Below, piece after piece: positions 10,201-18,716 of a stretch of DNA of 64,000 nt. The stretch covers positions 310,001 through 374,000 of the forward strand of contig JARKND010000004.1 in assembly GCA_029309925.1 (NCBI GenBank). Reading direction: 5' to 3'. The notes beneath the pieces are model-generated. The model was not told where the DNA came from, did no database searches, and saw nothing but the letters and a program-made list of their open reading frames with translations. Source of the DNA: Fulvivirgaceae bacterium JP3-4 (GTDB lineage Bacteria; Bacteroidota; Bacteroidia; Cytophagales; Cyclobacteriaceae). The position numbers and the translations under genes were made by a program. The first letter of the stretch is position 1, and the number at the start of each line of letters is the position of its first letter.

Positions 10201-10715
10201 GTGAGCACCTGAACGAAGGCAAGTTCACCGTCTTTTTTCCGATGCTGCCATACACCTGATCTGACAAACTCGGTCTCCGGCTTGTCCGGAATTCTTTTCT
10301 CATATTCCAATGGTTTTATGTCGTGAACTGTCATCGACAAGAATTCAGATATCGAAAATCCATAGAACCTGACGGCTGCCTCATTAACCCTGACAAAACG
10401 GTAAGAATTTTTATCATAAAGCCACATGGGCTGATGGTTTTGTTCAAACAGCACCCAGAAAGAGTCGTCTTTTCTGCGCGCAGCTTTTTGAAAAGACTGC
10501 TGAACGAAGTAGAGTACCGCAACCATGGCCATCAGAAAGATCAAGGCCCGGAGGGTGATGAGTGAAACGAGCTCTGTCTCGACATCTCCTCCCATGAGTT
10601 GCGTAATGAGGCCGTTTGAAACGAGGATGTACGTAATCCCCAGCACAAGCACCAGGAAGTTGAATTTAAGACTTCTATCCCTGAAAAAAAGTTTGAGACG
10701 TGTCCATGCAGACAT
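7290..10715 (-). CDS. Multi-PAS membrane sensor histidine kinase
   Basis: A 1141-residue sensor kinase. Two membrane helices (about 19-39 and 51-70) are separated by a very short loop, so there is no periplasmic sensing domain. About six PAS/PAC units follow (starting near 82, 260, 385, 510, 650 and 775), with a coiled coil near 195-255. The dimerisation domain carries the phosphorylated H930 in SHEFRTPLSTIK, and the C-terminal HATPase has a GxGLG-type G box (GSGLGLSIVRR). Repeated PAS units imply several cytosolic redox, light or ligand inputs, but no cofactor-binding residues can be assigned by eye. It is co-transcribed with the receiver downstream, and its promoter would lie in 10716-10983. 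Confidence 0.93.
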   Translation of the reverse strand: MSAWTRLKLFFRDRSLKFNFLVLVLGITYILVSNGLITQLMGGDVETELVSLITLRALIFLMAMVAVLYFVQQSFQKAARRKDDSFWVLFEQNHQPMWLYDKNSYRFVRVNEAAVRFYGFSISEFLSMTVHDIKPLEYEKRIPDKPETEFVRSGVWQHRKKDGELAFVQVLTYTVYFDQREAELVLIHDVTPHVNTERELNEGRELLARRVDQRSAELEALNDVLQKQNDEMTRTNEELHVATRTLFEQAEIIKTEREDRFKRILGSLNDVVWSFDLNEKKHDYISPSAIKIYGDVLEEMTSDLFFWKPLIHPEDVDVQLEHEAKLARDGKTDFTTRIVTRDGNVRWLFNRVWRLTDAEKHRIEGVSTDITYIKQTEKIIMEQDIKLRAVFDSLDVALILLDAQGVVQLFNKVTRLVGDLWKTEIREGMNLFEISPQWRKQQIGESFQEVLQTKRSVEYTIRYDVPFRGKNCVYLLVRLHPVVDMEGQVAQICLMARDVTDIILSESKIQAIAESLKISNERYRLASFATNDAVWDRDLLTGDLYWGEGYQRIFGHDPSREPKNVSSWMRHIHSDDVSRVLKKVDDFLNSNSEDKWEDEYWYRKADGTYARVFDRGYLIRDNTGKAVRMIGAMQDITERTRDIEEIKKLSLVASKTENLVIITDSDEKIEWVNDGFVRSTGYLMEEVLGKTPREILQGPETNRSALDTIRKNLDLRLPVTAEVLNYNKDGKKIWLKMSINPIFDDNGNVTKFISVETDVTVQRDYVDKITAIARDLSDLITNANAIIFGVDRNGYVYEWNKLTETVTGFAKNEALERKLLNFLVEASERANVQQMITHALQGNPLSQYEFPIVSAKGEKLILLVNATPKRTTSGEIAGLLIVGQDITELTSYRRSLELMVKERTSELEVALENQKELAMLKSRFASIVSHEFRTPLSTIKLSVNHIRRYKDRMTPDAIDEKIEVVQQQVSHMVSLLNDVLTLSKADENKIPVVREEVDIAQLLKQIASDVQNEHETHTILILFNDDLPDRIFTDAGFIRNIFVNLLTNAIKFSPHQREVTLKAWRHGHLLRVEVIDKGIGIQPEDQEKIFDAFHRGSNALTIQGSGLGLSIVRRAVDLLGGSVSVSSVPNQGSTFIVTIPL

Positions 10716-10843
10716 CTTTATCGGGGTCTTATTATTTAACGATGATTAACGCAGCTATTTAAACAAAAAACAAGATACTGTTTTGGAAGTCAATTAACTT
10801 TTACAAAAATTTAATGTAGAAGTTACCATGGAAGTCAATCAAT

Positions 10844-10861
10844 ATCGTTGCAAATCGTTGC
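10844..10861 (+). repeat. Direct octamer repeat in a divergent promoter region
   Basis: ATCGTTGC occurs twice, separated by two bases (10844-10851 and 10854-10861). It lies in the 268-bp divergent region between the PAS kinase gene and the NarL-type regulator. Octamers ten bp apart sit on the same face of the helix, so this could be a regulator site; nothing else supports that. Confidence 0.3.
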
Positions 10862-10983
10862 GATGCTAGTAGACCCTGCGTGGTAGCTGAAGTAAACAGA
10901 CAGCCGGATTGGTAATTAAGCACTGGAATTCCGGAAAAATTCGACAGGTTTGTGCGTTGAACTTAGAAACCGAAACCCGATAA

Positions 10984-11655
10984 ATGAACAAGTCCGAGAA
11001 AATAAAAGTGATGCTTGTAGATGATCACACCTTGATCCGGGATGCGCTCGGATCAATGCTCCACCAGGCAGATGACCTGCAGGTGGTTGGCTCGGTATCG
11101 AGTGGGGAAGAATTGATCGGAAAGCTTGGGTCGGTAAATCCCGATGTAGTACTGATGGATATTATGCTTAAGGGGATGACGGGCATTGAAGCAACACGCT
11201 GGATCAAAGAACGCACGCCCAAGGTTAAAGTAATACTGGTGTCCAGCGAGGTGAAAAAAGAGTTTGTTTCTGCGGGCATTCAGGCGGGTATTGACGGATA
11301 TTTACCCAAGGATGTTGAGAAAGCAACGCTGCTCACCGCCATCCATTCCGTGATGAACGGTGAAAAATATTTTAATGAGGCAGTTACGCAGCTCGTGTTT
11401 GAAGATTTTTACAAAAAGGAAAAAAATTCAGTTGACGTCCAGCGCCAGCTCAAACTAACTGATCTCTCAAAGCGTGAGCTCGAAGTGCTCACGCTTATCG
11501 CAAGCGGCAAAACTAATAAGGAAGTTGCTGACGAACTCTTTATAAGCACAAAAACCGTTGACAGTCATAAGATGCACATCCTCGACAAGCTGGGCCTGAA
11601 GAATACTGCCGAACTCGTAAAATACGCCATCAAAAACAACCTGATTTCGGTCTGA
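10984..11655 (+). CDS. NarL/FixJ-type response regulator
   Basis: A 223-residue two-domain regulator. The N-terminal receiver has the phosphoacceptor aspartate in DVVLMDIMLKGM, and the C-terminal LuxR/GerE helix-turn-helix has the typical LSKRELEVLTLIASGKTNKE start, with helix residues FISTKTVDSHK. It would activate or repress transcription after phosphorylation. It is transcribed divergently from the PAS kinase operon, which makes that kinase a plausible partner, although the adjacent receiver gene is another candidate target. No kinase lies next to it on its own strand. Confidence 0.92.
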   Translation: MNKSEKIKVMLVDDHTLIRDALGSMLHQADDLQVVGSVSSGEELIGKLGSVNPDVVLMDIMLKGMTGIEATRWIKERTPKVKVILVSSEVKKEFVSAGIQAGIDGYLPKDVEKATLLTAIHSVMNGEKYFNEAVTQLVFEDFYKKEKNSVDVQRQLKLTDLSKRELEVLTLIASGKTNKEVADELFISTKTVDSHKMHILDKLGLKNTAELVKYAIKNNLISV

Positions 11656-11923
11656 TTTCATGGATGATCGCGAAACGCTGCGTGTATCTACGTAGCCCTC
11701 AGTCAGAAAATTGCTCAATGCCTCGGCCTTTGTCTGCAGGGCAGTATTGAATTGTTCCAAAAAGACATCGGAGCATACCACAACTTTTTTCCTCTTTACG
11801 CGATACAACAGTTAATTTGACAGGTAGCATCTAAGTGATTGTCGGTATTTTTCAGTTTCCAGCCCCGCTGATTTCCGGCAACCGACTTTTACCGTGATTC
11901 GTGCCATAACAATTCCAATAATT

Positions 11924-12607
11924 ATGACACGCTTCAATGACAATGTTTTCAGAGGTTTAATACTTCTCGCACTGTTCTTTTCTTTGTTGCTGAAAAGTTG
12001 CGCTGCCGATGCACAGCAACTTACTTACCTCGGTTATGAGCTGGCCGCCAGTGCTCCATCCCATCGGGTGAGCAGTAACATTCCACAACTCCACGACCTG
12101 AAAATTGCCTACACCGGACTTCGCATTGGCGGGGTAATGGGAACCCATTGGGCAAAATACAAGGCAACGGCAGGGCTGCACTACTCAAATGCATCTGTGC
12201 CTCATAGCTTCGACCTCCTGACCGGGGGCCTGTCAGCTCAGGTGTATTTGCTGCGAATGGGCAAGGTTAAGCGTCCGCATTCCTTCGAGCCTTACTTCAC
12301 CACAGGCTTACAGCAGGCAAAGACAAATTACTTTGGCACATATGCTCTTGCCGATCGCGCAACCAATTATAGCAAAGCGAAGGAAACACGCCAGGGCTCT
12401 ACTTACTCAACGCAGCTGACAACAGGCGCAGGCATTGAATATCAGCTTGAAAATGCACATCGCAACTTCATCCATTTCTTCTCCGAAATCAACTATGGGC
12501 TACCGATCTATGACGCGGCATCATCGGACAGGTTTGAACAGACTGAAATCAGGTCGACCTGGGTCATCAACTTCGGAATCAACTTTGGAATCGCGAAAAG
12601 ACGATAA
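11924..12607 (+). CDS. Outer-membrane beta-barrel-like protein, function unknown
   Basis: A 227-residue protein from the preferred ATG at 11924. An upstream in-frame ATG at 11894 would add ten residues before the signal peptide. The N terminus is a hydrophobic signal (about 8-25) followed by an ADAQQ cleavage region. The mature part has alternating aromatic/polar strands and ends INFGINFGIAKRR, resembling a small 8-10 strand barrel. I recognise no specific family. It is followed 24 bp later by another small exported barrel-like protein, suggesting an operon of envelope proteins. Confidence 0.65.
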   Translation: MTRFNDNVFRGLILLALFFSLLLKSCAADAQQLTYLGYELAASAPSHRVSSNIPQLHDLKIAYTGLRIGGVMGTHWAKYKATAGLHYSNASVPHSFDLLTGGLSAQVYLLRMGKVKRPHSFEPYFTTGLQQAKTNYFGTYALADRATNYSKAKETRQGSTYSTQLTTGAGIEYQLENAHRNFIHFFSEINYGLPIYDAASSDRFEQTEIRSTWVINFGINFGIAKRR

Positions 12608-12631
12608 CCTGCATCTAAGAACATAAAGCCA

Positions 12632-13054
12632 ATGAAATCACTGTTCTCAATTGGATTCGTTTTGCTCGCGCTTCATGGCTTCGGGCAGCGGATTATCGTA
12701 TCAGGCATAACCGAGATGACAGTAGCTGGATATGAGGTCGGAGGAGTGATATCCTACGAAAGTAAAGGCGCGTGGCGGACGGGAGCTTTTTACCAGCAGT
12801 CTCTGCCCACCCGAAGCGAATTCGCGAACAGGAATACGTTCTGGGGATTGATTAACAGCATTCCCCTGGTGAAAACTGAAAAACTAAAGTTCTATGGCGT
12901 AGTCCGCACCGGGATGGTGAACCAAAAATTCTTTGTACTGACACCAGGCCTTGAAACCGACCTGAGTGTGGGAAACAATCTTTCCATAGGTGCCGGATTC
13001 TCCATCCGTAAAACCTATCCCTCTGCCTCATTAAAAATAAACTTTATTCTTTAA
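12632..13054 (+). CDS. Small exported protein, possible outer-membrane barrel, function unknown
   Basis: A 140-residue protein with a clear signal peptide (residues 1-18, ending HGFGQ). It then has short amphipathic strands with many Gly, Tyr and Phe (ISYESKGAWRTGAFYQQSL; LSIGAGFSIRKTYPSASLKI) and an INFIL C terminus. The length and strand pattern fit a small transthyretin-like or beta-barrel envelope protein. No family is recognised. It lies between two other exported small proteins on the same strand. Confidence 0.6.
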   Translation: MKSLFSIGFVLLALHGFGQRIIVSGITEMTVAGYEVGGVISYESKGAWRTGAFYQQSLPTRSEFANRNTFWGLINSIPLVKTEKLKFYGVVRTGMVNQKFFVLTPGLETDLSVGNNLSIGAGFSIRKTYPSASLKINFIL

Positions 13055-13112
13055 AGATCGCCCGAAGGCTATCCGTCAGGATTCACAGAACTATTGACAA
13101 CAACTTTCATAT

Positions 13113-13679
13113 ATGAAAAACAAATTCGTCTATCTTATTCTGTTCGCTGCTGCAACCCTATTCAGTTGCGAGCCGGAAGTATCCCTCGTCAGAACGTTTC
13201 ATATTGAAAAAGGTAAGCATTACTCAACAACACGCCTCGCAGAAACGCTGCAGGATTCAAAACTGGTATTCGAGGCAAAATTTGATCATACTGCCAAATA
13301 TGATCTCGGTGACCCTGCATCTCAATCGAGCAAAAATAAACTGCTGGGTTTTTCAGACTGTAATTCACTCCACCATCAGAACAGTGCGCGATTTGCATGG
13401 CAATGGTATAACAACCGTCTTGAGATTTACGCCTACTGCTATGTGAATGGAGAGCGGGTCGAAAATTTTATTGGCGTAGTGAACCTTAATGAATTCAATA
13501 CATACGAGATTACAATTACCAATACCCATTACATCTTTCGTTTAAATGACGGACCCGATGTTTCTGTTCAGCGCGGTGATGTCTGTGAGATGGGTGCCTT
13601 CTACATGCTATGGCCGTACTTTGGAGGAAGTATCCCGGCACCGCATGATATCTTTATCGAAATAAAAAGCCACGGCTAG
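13113..13679 (+). CDS. Putative lipoprotein, function unknown
   Basis: A 188-residue protein with a lipoprotein signal: a hydrophobic run to ATLFSC, with the lipidated Cys at about residue 19. The mature part is beta-rich, with two conserved-looking blocks, YEITITNTHYIFRLND and MLWPYFGGSIPAPHD, that I associate with a small family of hypothetical Bacteroidota lipoproteins. Several cysteines (GFSDC, YAYC, DVC) could form disulfides in the periplasm or at the cell surface. The substrate or partner is unknown. Confidence 0.65.
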   Translation: MKNKFVYLILFAAATLFSCEPEVSLVRTFHIEKGKHYSTTRLAETLQDSKLVFEAKFDHTAKYDLGDPASQSSKNKLLGFSDCNSLHHQNSARFAWQWYNNRLEIYAYCYVNGERVENFIGVVNLNEFNTYEITITNTHYIFRLNDGPDVSVQRGDVCEMGAFYMLWPYFGGSIPAPHDIFIEIKSHG

Positions 13680-13921
13680 CTGACGGTCTGACATTCTGTG
13701 AGGCCGCTCTGTTTTCTGGTTAAGAAACTCAGATCAGGATTTATGAAATTCTTGCTCCAATCACGCGGGCAATTTTAACCTTACAAGCCCGCTGTTCTTT
13801 CAGACAGGACCCTGCCCCTTTGCACATAGGCGTGCGGAAGACCTCTGATTGCCGCTGCGAAGTCGTTTGCGATTCCGGTAAAATGACACGTAGTGAACGT
13901 ATTATTTACGATCTTGTACTC

Positions 13922-14335
13922 ATGGAAAAGAAAAGCATCGCGCTGATTGCCCACGACAATAAAAAAGACGATCTGCTGGAGTGGGCAAAGCACAACGAAA
14001 AAACTTTATCGAAGTTCAATCTCTTCGCGACAGGCACCACCGGCAAAAAGATCAGCGACAAGATTCACCAGCAGGTAACACGCCTCCAGAGCGGGCCTCT
14101 TGGCGGAGATCAGCAGATCGGAGCCCTGATCACCGAAGGCAAGATCGATATTCTCATTTTTTTCTGGGATCCGCTTCAGCCCATGCCGCACGATCCCGAT
14201 GTGAAAGCACTGCTCCGGATTGCCGTTGTGTGGAATATCCCGATGGCATGCAATCGCTCAACGGCAGATTTTATACTCACATCTGCCATGTTATTTGAAA
14301 AGTCGGAGCGAGTAAATCCTTCACTTGAAAAATGA
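13922..14335 (+). CDS. mgsA: Methylglyoxal synthase
   Basis: A 137-residue enzyme converting dihydroxyacetone phosphate to methylglyoxal plus phosphate, a bypass of lower glycolysis used when sugar phosphates build up. The family signature is nearly complete: HDNKK near the N terminus, [21 protein letters not shown] with catalytic D63, and [20 protein letters not shown] with H90. The open frame extends upstream to 13820, but family alignment places the start at ATG 13922 ([12 protein letters not shown]). It is a single gene. Its presence next to a sugar-catabolic chromosome region is consistent with phosphate-stress control of sugar flux, but no link is visible. Confidence 0.93.
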   Translation: MEKKSIALIAHDNKKDDLLEWAKHNEKTLSKFNLFATGTTGKKISDKIHQQVTRLQSGPLGGDQQIGALITEGKIDILIFFWDPLQPMPHDPDVKALLRIAVVWNIPMACNRSTADFILTSAMLFEKSERVNPSLEK

Positions 14336-14772
14336 TGTCAGCTTTCTTTTCAACCAAAGCCTAATCTCAACAGTTGTGTTAAGCTTGAATATTTGATTCA
14401 GACTACGCTGAATTCCAGCGTGACCACAACTATTATTTTCAAGTCCGCTCCATTTGTTACCGCATGCATGTTCGTAGGTTGCGCACCGCCTTGCGTCATC
14501 ATTCACATCCTTCATCTAACGAAATCTGCGGTATAGTTTCTGGAAATTAAAAATTTACGGGGACAATTTCGACCGCTCAAAAAAAAGCATCTGCGCTTAA
14601 AGATTGATTGAGATACATTCAATCATTTAAAGAAAGACCCCGGATGTCGAAAATAAATCTTCAACTGTCTAATAATAATCTGGCGATCGAATCAATCGCT
14701 TAGGTTGTCATTGGTGTTCGACACCTCAGGGTGATACCCGACTACCACAAAAAAAGAATTAGTTCATACACT
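14336..14772. other. Gene-free stretch of 437 bp
   Basis: No convincing coding frame. It is moderately A/T-rich, with a weak stem (GATTGA / TCAATC, about 14602-14625) and an A-run near 14580. It presumably holds the promoter of the outer-membrane receptor gene that starts at 14773. I see no clear -7/-33 pair. Confidence 0.5.
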
Positions 14773-17694
14773 ATGAAAACTCTCTTTACCCTCCTGGCTG
14801 TAGCTTGCGGATGTTTTGCGTTTGGTCAAAGTAATCTGAAAATTACCGGACAGGTCAATGACTCAACATCCAACAAGCCAGTCGAATTTGCAACCGTGGC
14901 CCTTACTCATCCTGGTACGGGCAAAACCATTGACGGAGCTGTCTGCGATGCAAGCGGAAAGTTCACGATCACCAAAGTAACTGCGGGCAAGTACATCCTA
15001 TTGGTTTCCTTTATCGGCTACGATACAAGGCAGATCAGCATCGATATCGGAGATAAAAAAGAGACTGACCTCGGAACGATTACGATCAGCACCACGGCAA
15101 GACTCCTGAACGAAGTCACCGTTGAGGGACAGAAGTCATTGATCGAAGAGCGCGTTGACCGCACGGTTTACAACGCTGAAAATGACGCAACGGCCAAGGG
15201 CGGAGATGCGGCAGACGTGCTCAGGCGTGTACCCTTGCTATCCGTTGATATGGACGGAAACGTTTCCCTTCGCGGAAATCAGAATGTCACCGTGCTCATC
15301 AACAACAAGCCATCATCCGTTGTAGCGTCCAGCATCGCGGACGCCCTGAAACAAATTCCCGCAGACCAGATCAAGAGTGTTGAAGTGATCACCTCTCCCT
15401 CTGCAAAGTATGATGCAGAAGGCTCAGCGGGGATCATCAATATTGTATTAAAGAAGAACACCATGCAGGGACTTACCCTAAACGTTGACGCTGCTGCTGA
15501 CGTGCGTGGGTCGAACCTGGGCCTGAACGGGAACTATCGCAAAGGCAAGATGGGCGTATCGCTTGGCGGATGGGGCCGCTACAATTATAATATCCGCGGA
15601 GAATTTGAAAGCGAACAGATCGGCCTCAATCCTGACAACGGAGCAGTCATGTCGATTAACACGCAGCGCGCACAAAACCGCAATCGCGGATTGTTCGGCA
15701 ACTATAACCTTGGCTGGGATTACGACATCAACGACAAAAATCTTCTGGCCGCGTCAGTACGCCTCGGTCTTCGTCAGTTCAATAACTTCCAGGACGGATT
15801 ACTCAGCAGGCAATTTACGAGCGATGGAACATTGCTGAGCAGCAACCTGCGCGACATCGAAATGATGGTCGATGGTAGCAACGTGGATGTGAGTCTTACC
15901 TACACACACCTTTATGCCAAACCACAGCGCGAACTCAGCTTCATGGGATTGTACAGTCACAGCAACAACGACAGCGACTTCGAAAATTTTGTGCTTGATG
16001 AAAACGACCTCTCAACCACCGATCGGATAAAAAATATCAACGACAGCTACAACCAGGAAATGACTTTCCAGGCAGATTATGTCACGCCAGTCGGCACAAA
16101 TCAAATGCTTGAAGTCGGTGGTAAAAGCATCATGCGAAAGGTGTACAGCGATTTCATGTATTACACAGCAGCGGGCTCCGATGGTGAATACGTTCTCGCG
16201 CCCAATACAAACCTCAGCAACAATCTCAACTATGATCAGAACGTGACATCAGGTTACATGTCGTACACGTACTCAACAAAAAGTGGATACAGTCTGAAAG
16301 CAGGAAGCCGCTATGAATACACGGTCATCTCAGCATACACAAAAACGGAAAGCGATATCAAAATTCCATCTTATGGTGTGATTGTTCCAAGTCTCAATCT
16401 TTCGAAGAAGCTGAAAGAAGGTAACATGATCCGCGTGTCGTATAACCGCAGGATTCAGCGGCCTTCCATCAAGTTTTTAAATCCGAACATTCAGGCTGCC
16501 AATCCGCTGAACGTTATGATCGGAAATCCGACACTAAGCCCGGAGTTTACCAACAACTTCGAACTGACATGGAGCACAATGGTTAAAAAAACGAACCTCA
16601 GCATGACTGCATTCTATCGGAACACCAATGATGGAATTCAACCGGTCCGCGACCTGATCGGCAACGACAGCTCAGACCCGGACACTATTCGCACGCAGTT
16701 CATGAACATCGGCCACGAAAACGCATATGGTGTCAGTAGCTTTGCGAACTTCATGATTGGCAAGCTATCGCTCAATGCCTTTGCTGATATATATTATACA
16801 GACTTAAGTAACAATGATCCCAACCTGTTGTACCGCGCAGCAAACCAGGGAGTCGTTTTCAGCGGAAGAATTTTTGGCAACTATAACTTCAAGAAAGGCT
16901 GGGGGATCAACTTCTTCACGCTTGCGCGTAGCCCGCAGGTGTTGCTGCAGGGTGAGGTAAGCCGGTTCTACATGTATAGCCTTGGCGTGAGAAAAGAATT
17001 CAAGGAGAAGCGCGGCAGCATTGGCTTAGGCACGGAAAACTTCCTGCGTCCTTACCTCGCTATGACCAACCGGTTTGAGTCACCGATGCTCATCCAGAGC
17101 GGCACCAACAGAATGTATAATACGAATGTGCGACTCAGTCTCAGTTACCGCATTGGAAAAATGGGCAATCAGAAGCCGAAACGAAAACTCAAGACCATCA
17201 GCAACGATGACCTCAAAGGCGAAGGTGATGGCGATGGTGGTGGCGGTGGTGGTGCTCCTCAAGGTGGTGGCGGTGCTGCTCCGCAGGGTGGCGCACCTCA
17301 GCCGGCTCCAAAAGGTGCTGCACAACCTCAGCAGAGCAAAACTTCTTCGCCTCCTCCTGCCGTAGCAAAACCAGCAGACGGAACAATTGTGGAAGCTGCA
17401 GGCACGTGGTCAATTAAGATTGATGCTCCTCCACAAGGTGACGGTGGCACAATCGTGATCCGAAAAGAGAATGGAGCCTATACCGGAACAATCAAAACAG
17501 AGCGCATGTCTCAAGAGACGACTTTCAGCTCAGTGATCGTCAATGGAACCGAAGTGATCATGAAGTACAGTCTCACCATGAACGGGAACAATGTTCCGGT
17601 CGAGATCAAAACCTCAATCAACGCAACAGATATGGGTGGAACAATGGCGATTGGAACGATGAGGGTGTTTAATGTAACTGGGAAGAAGCAGTAG
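14773..17694 (+). CDS. TonB-dependent receptor-like outer-membrane protein with C-terminal extension
   Basis: A 973-residue protein from ATG 14773; 14 more in-frame residues exist upstream but precede the signal peptide. The order is: signal peptide (1-20, ending FAFGQ); a carboxypeptidase-regulatory-like beta-sandwich (about 22-105); a plug domain (about 125-215, with LRGNQNVTVLINNKPSS and SAKYDAEGSAGIINIVLKK); and an OMP_b-brl_3-type barrel to about residue 810, ending NVRLSLSYRIGK. A low-complexity Gly/Pro/Ala/Gln linker of about 65 residues follows, then a separate domain of 97 residues (GTWSIKIDAPP..., DNA from 17401). Such barrels usually end at the last strand, so the tail is unusual. 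Substrate unknown. Confidence 0.85.
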   Translation: MKTLFTLLAVACGCFAFGQSNLKITGQVNDSTSNKPVEFATVALTHPGTGKTIDGAVCDASGKFTITKVTAGKYILLVSFIGYDTRQISIDIGDKKETDLGTITISTTARLLNEVTVEGQKSLIEERVDRTVYNAENDATAKGGDAADVLRRVPLLSVDMDGNVSLRGNQNVTVLINNKPSSVVASSIADALKQIPADQIKSVEVITSPSAKYDAEGSAGIINIVLKKNTMQGLTLNVDAAADVRGSNLGLNGNYRKGKMGVSLGGWGRYNYNIRGEFESEQIGLNPDNGAVMSINTQRAQNRNRGLFGNYNLGWDYDINDKNLLAASVRLGLRQFNNFQDGLLSRQFTSDGTLLSSNLRDIEMMVDGSNVDVSLTYTHLYAKPQRELSFMGLYSHSNNDSDFENFVLDENDLSTTDRIKNINDSYNQEMTFQADYVTPVGTNQMLEVGGKSIMRKVYSDFMYYTAAGSDGEYVLAPNTNLSNNLNYDQNVTSGYMSYTYSTKSGYSLKAGSRYEYTVISAYTKTESDIKIPSYGVIVPSLNLSKKLKEGNMIRVSYNRRIQRPSIKFLNPNIQAANPLNVMIGNPTLSPEFTNNFELTWSTMVKKTNLSMTAFYRNTNDGIQPVRDLIGNDSSDPDTIRTQFMNIGHENAYGVSSFANFMIGKLSLNAFADIYYTDLSNNDPNLLYRAANQGVVFSGRIFGNYNFKKGWGINFFTLARSPQVLLQGEVSRFYMYSLGVRKEFKEKRGSIGLGTENFLRPYLAMTNRFESPMLIQSGTNRMYNTNVRLSLSYRIGKMGNQKPKRKLKTISNDDLKGEGDGDGGGGGGAPQGGGGAAPQGGAPQPAPKGAAQPQQSKTSSPPPAVAKPADGTIVEAAGTWSIKIDAPPQGDGGTIVIRKENGAYTGTIKTERMSQETTFSSVIVNGTEVIMKYSLTMNGNNVPVEIKTSINATDMGGTMAIGTMRVFNVTGKKQ

Positions 17695-17731
17695 GGAAAA
17701 ATGATCAATGAACAATAATCAAATTCCAAAC
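17692..17731 (+). repeat. 40-bp intergenic repeat, copy 1
   Basis: Begins TAGGGAAAAATGATCAATGA and ends CAAATTCCAAAC. It matches copy 2 (17734-17773) at 36 of 40 positions. Its first three bases are the TAG stop of the receptor gene. Confidence 0.8.
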
Positions 17732-17733
17732 GG

Positions 17734-17773
17734 TAGGAAAAAATGATCAATGATAGATAATCAAATTCCAAAC
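17734..17773 (+). repeat. 40-bp intergenic repeat, copy 2
   Basis: A tandem neighbour of copy 1, 42 bp period. The core ATGATCAATGAT...AATCAAATTCCAAAC recurs in inverted orientation at 17820-17847. Confidence 0.8.
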
Positions 17774-17819
17774 CAGACCGGTACAATATTGTCGCCTGGT
17801 ATTTCGCTCACGCTGCCCT

Positions 17820-17847
17820 GTTTGGAATTTGATCATTAATCATTGGT
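17820..17847 (-). repeat. Inverted partial copy of the 40-bp repeat
   Basis: Read on the minus strand this is an AATGATTAATGATCAAATTCC-like segment ending CAAAC, matching the right half of copies 1 and 2. With copy 2 it could form a long stem around 17750-17847 between the receptor gene and xth. Confidence 0.65.
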
Positions 17848-17942
17848 GATTCACTTTTCTCCAAATACATAGTAGTGACATGACGCTGCACTATTTGTTA
17901 TTTGTTTTTTGATTTTTGGCTTTTCCCTCCCATTATTGCCTC

Positions 17943-18716
17943 ATGAAAATCGCCACCTACAACGTTAACGGGATCACCGCGCGCCTCCCTGTTTTGCTCC
18001 GCTGGCTGCAGGAAACCACTCCTGATGTCGCCTGTCTCCAGGAACTGAAAGCACCGCAGGAGAAATTCCCTGAAGATGCACTGCGTGACATCGGCTACTT
18101 TGCTAAATGGCATGGGCAGAAAAGTTGGAATGGTGTCGCCATCCTTTCGCGCAAGGATAATATTCAGGAAGTGCGGAGAGCGCTTCCCGGTGACGATGAA
18201 GACTCACACAGCCGCTACATCGAAGCTATTGTAGATGGCATTACCATCGGCTGCCTTTACCTTCCGAACGGAAATCCTGCTCCCGGTCCGAAGTTCGAAT
18301 ACAAACTCAAATGGTTCGAACGCCTGACGACACATGCCGCTGAACTGATGAACTCAGGCAAACCCGTTGTGCTCACTGGCGATTACAACGTGATGCCTAC
18401 TGAACTTGATGTCTACAAGCCAGAACGCTGGGGCGATGACGCACTCTTCCGCCCGGAGACAAGACAGGCTTTTCACACACTCATGTCACAAGGCTGGACA
18501 GACGCCTTACGCGAGCTCAACCCTGGCGTGAAGATCTACACCTTCTGGGACTACTTCCGCAACGCCTACGGCCGGGATGCCGGCTTGCGCATCGATCATT
18601 TTCTCCTCAGCCCGCAATTGAAAAGTAAATTAGTCGATGCTGGCGTGTGCAGAGACGTACGCGGTTGGGAGAAGTCGAGTGATCATGCTCCGGTGTGGAT
18701 ACAGCTGAGGGATTAA
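17943..18716 (+). CDS. xth: Exodeoxyribonuclease III
   Basis: A 257-residue AP endonuclease/3'-5' exonuclease acting in base excision repair. The exonuclease-endonuclease-phosphatase fold motifs are all visible: MKIATYNVNGI at the N terminus, CLQELKAP (metal-binding Glu), GCLYLPNGNP, LTGDYNVMPTELDV (catalytic Asp/Asn), GLRIDHFLLSP and SSDHAPVWIQL with the C-terminal catalytic Asp-His. Length fits the family. The frame is open upstream to 17916, but ATG 17943 gives the canonical start. The gene is flanked on both sides by small intergenic repeats and seems to be a single transcription unit. Confidence 0.95.
   Translation: MKIATYNVNGITARLPVLLRWLQETTPDVACLQELKAPQEKFPEDALRDIGYFAKWHGQKSWNGVAILSRKDNIQEVRRALPGDDEDSHSRYIEAIVDGITIGCLYLPNGNPAPGPKFEYKLKWFERLTTHAAELMNSGKPVVLTGDYNVMPTELDVYKPERWGDDALFRPETRQAFHTLMSQGWTDALRELNPGVKIYTFWDYFRNAYGRDAGLRIDHFLLSPQLKSKLVDAGVCRDVRGWEKSSDHAPVWIQLRD

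Noticed and set aside
17213-17413. His-rich 66-codon frame on the minus strand
   Set aside because: It is the reverse complement of the Gly/Pro-rich linker of the receptor gene, and its low complexity is a shadow effect.
17692-17847. Possible small CRISPR array from the tandem 40-bp repeats
   Set aside because: Only two direct copies with a two-base gap and no spacers, and no cas genes nearby.
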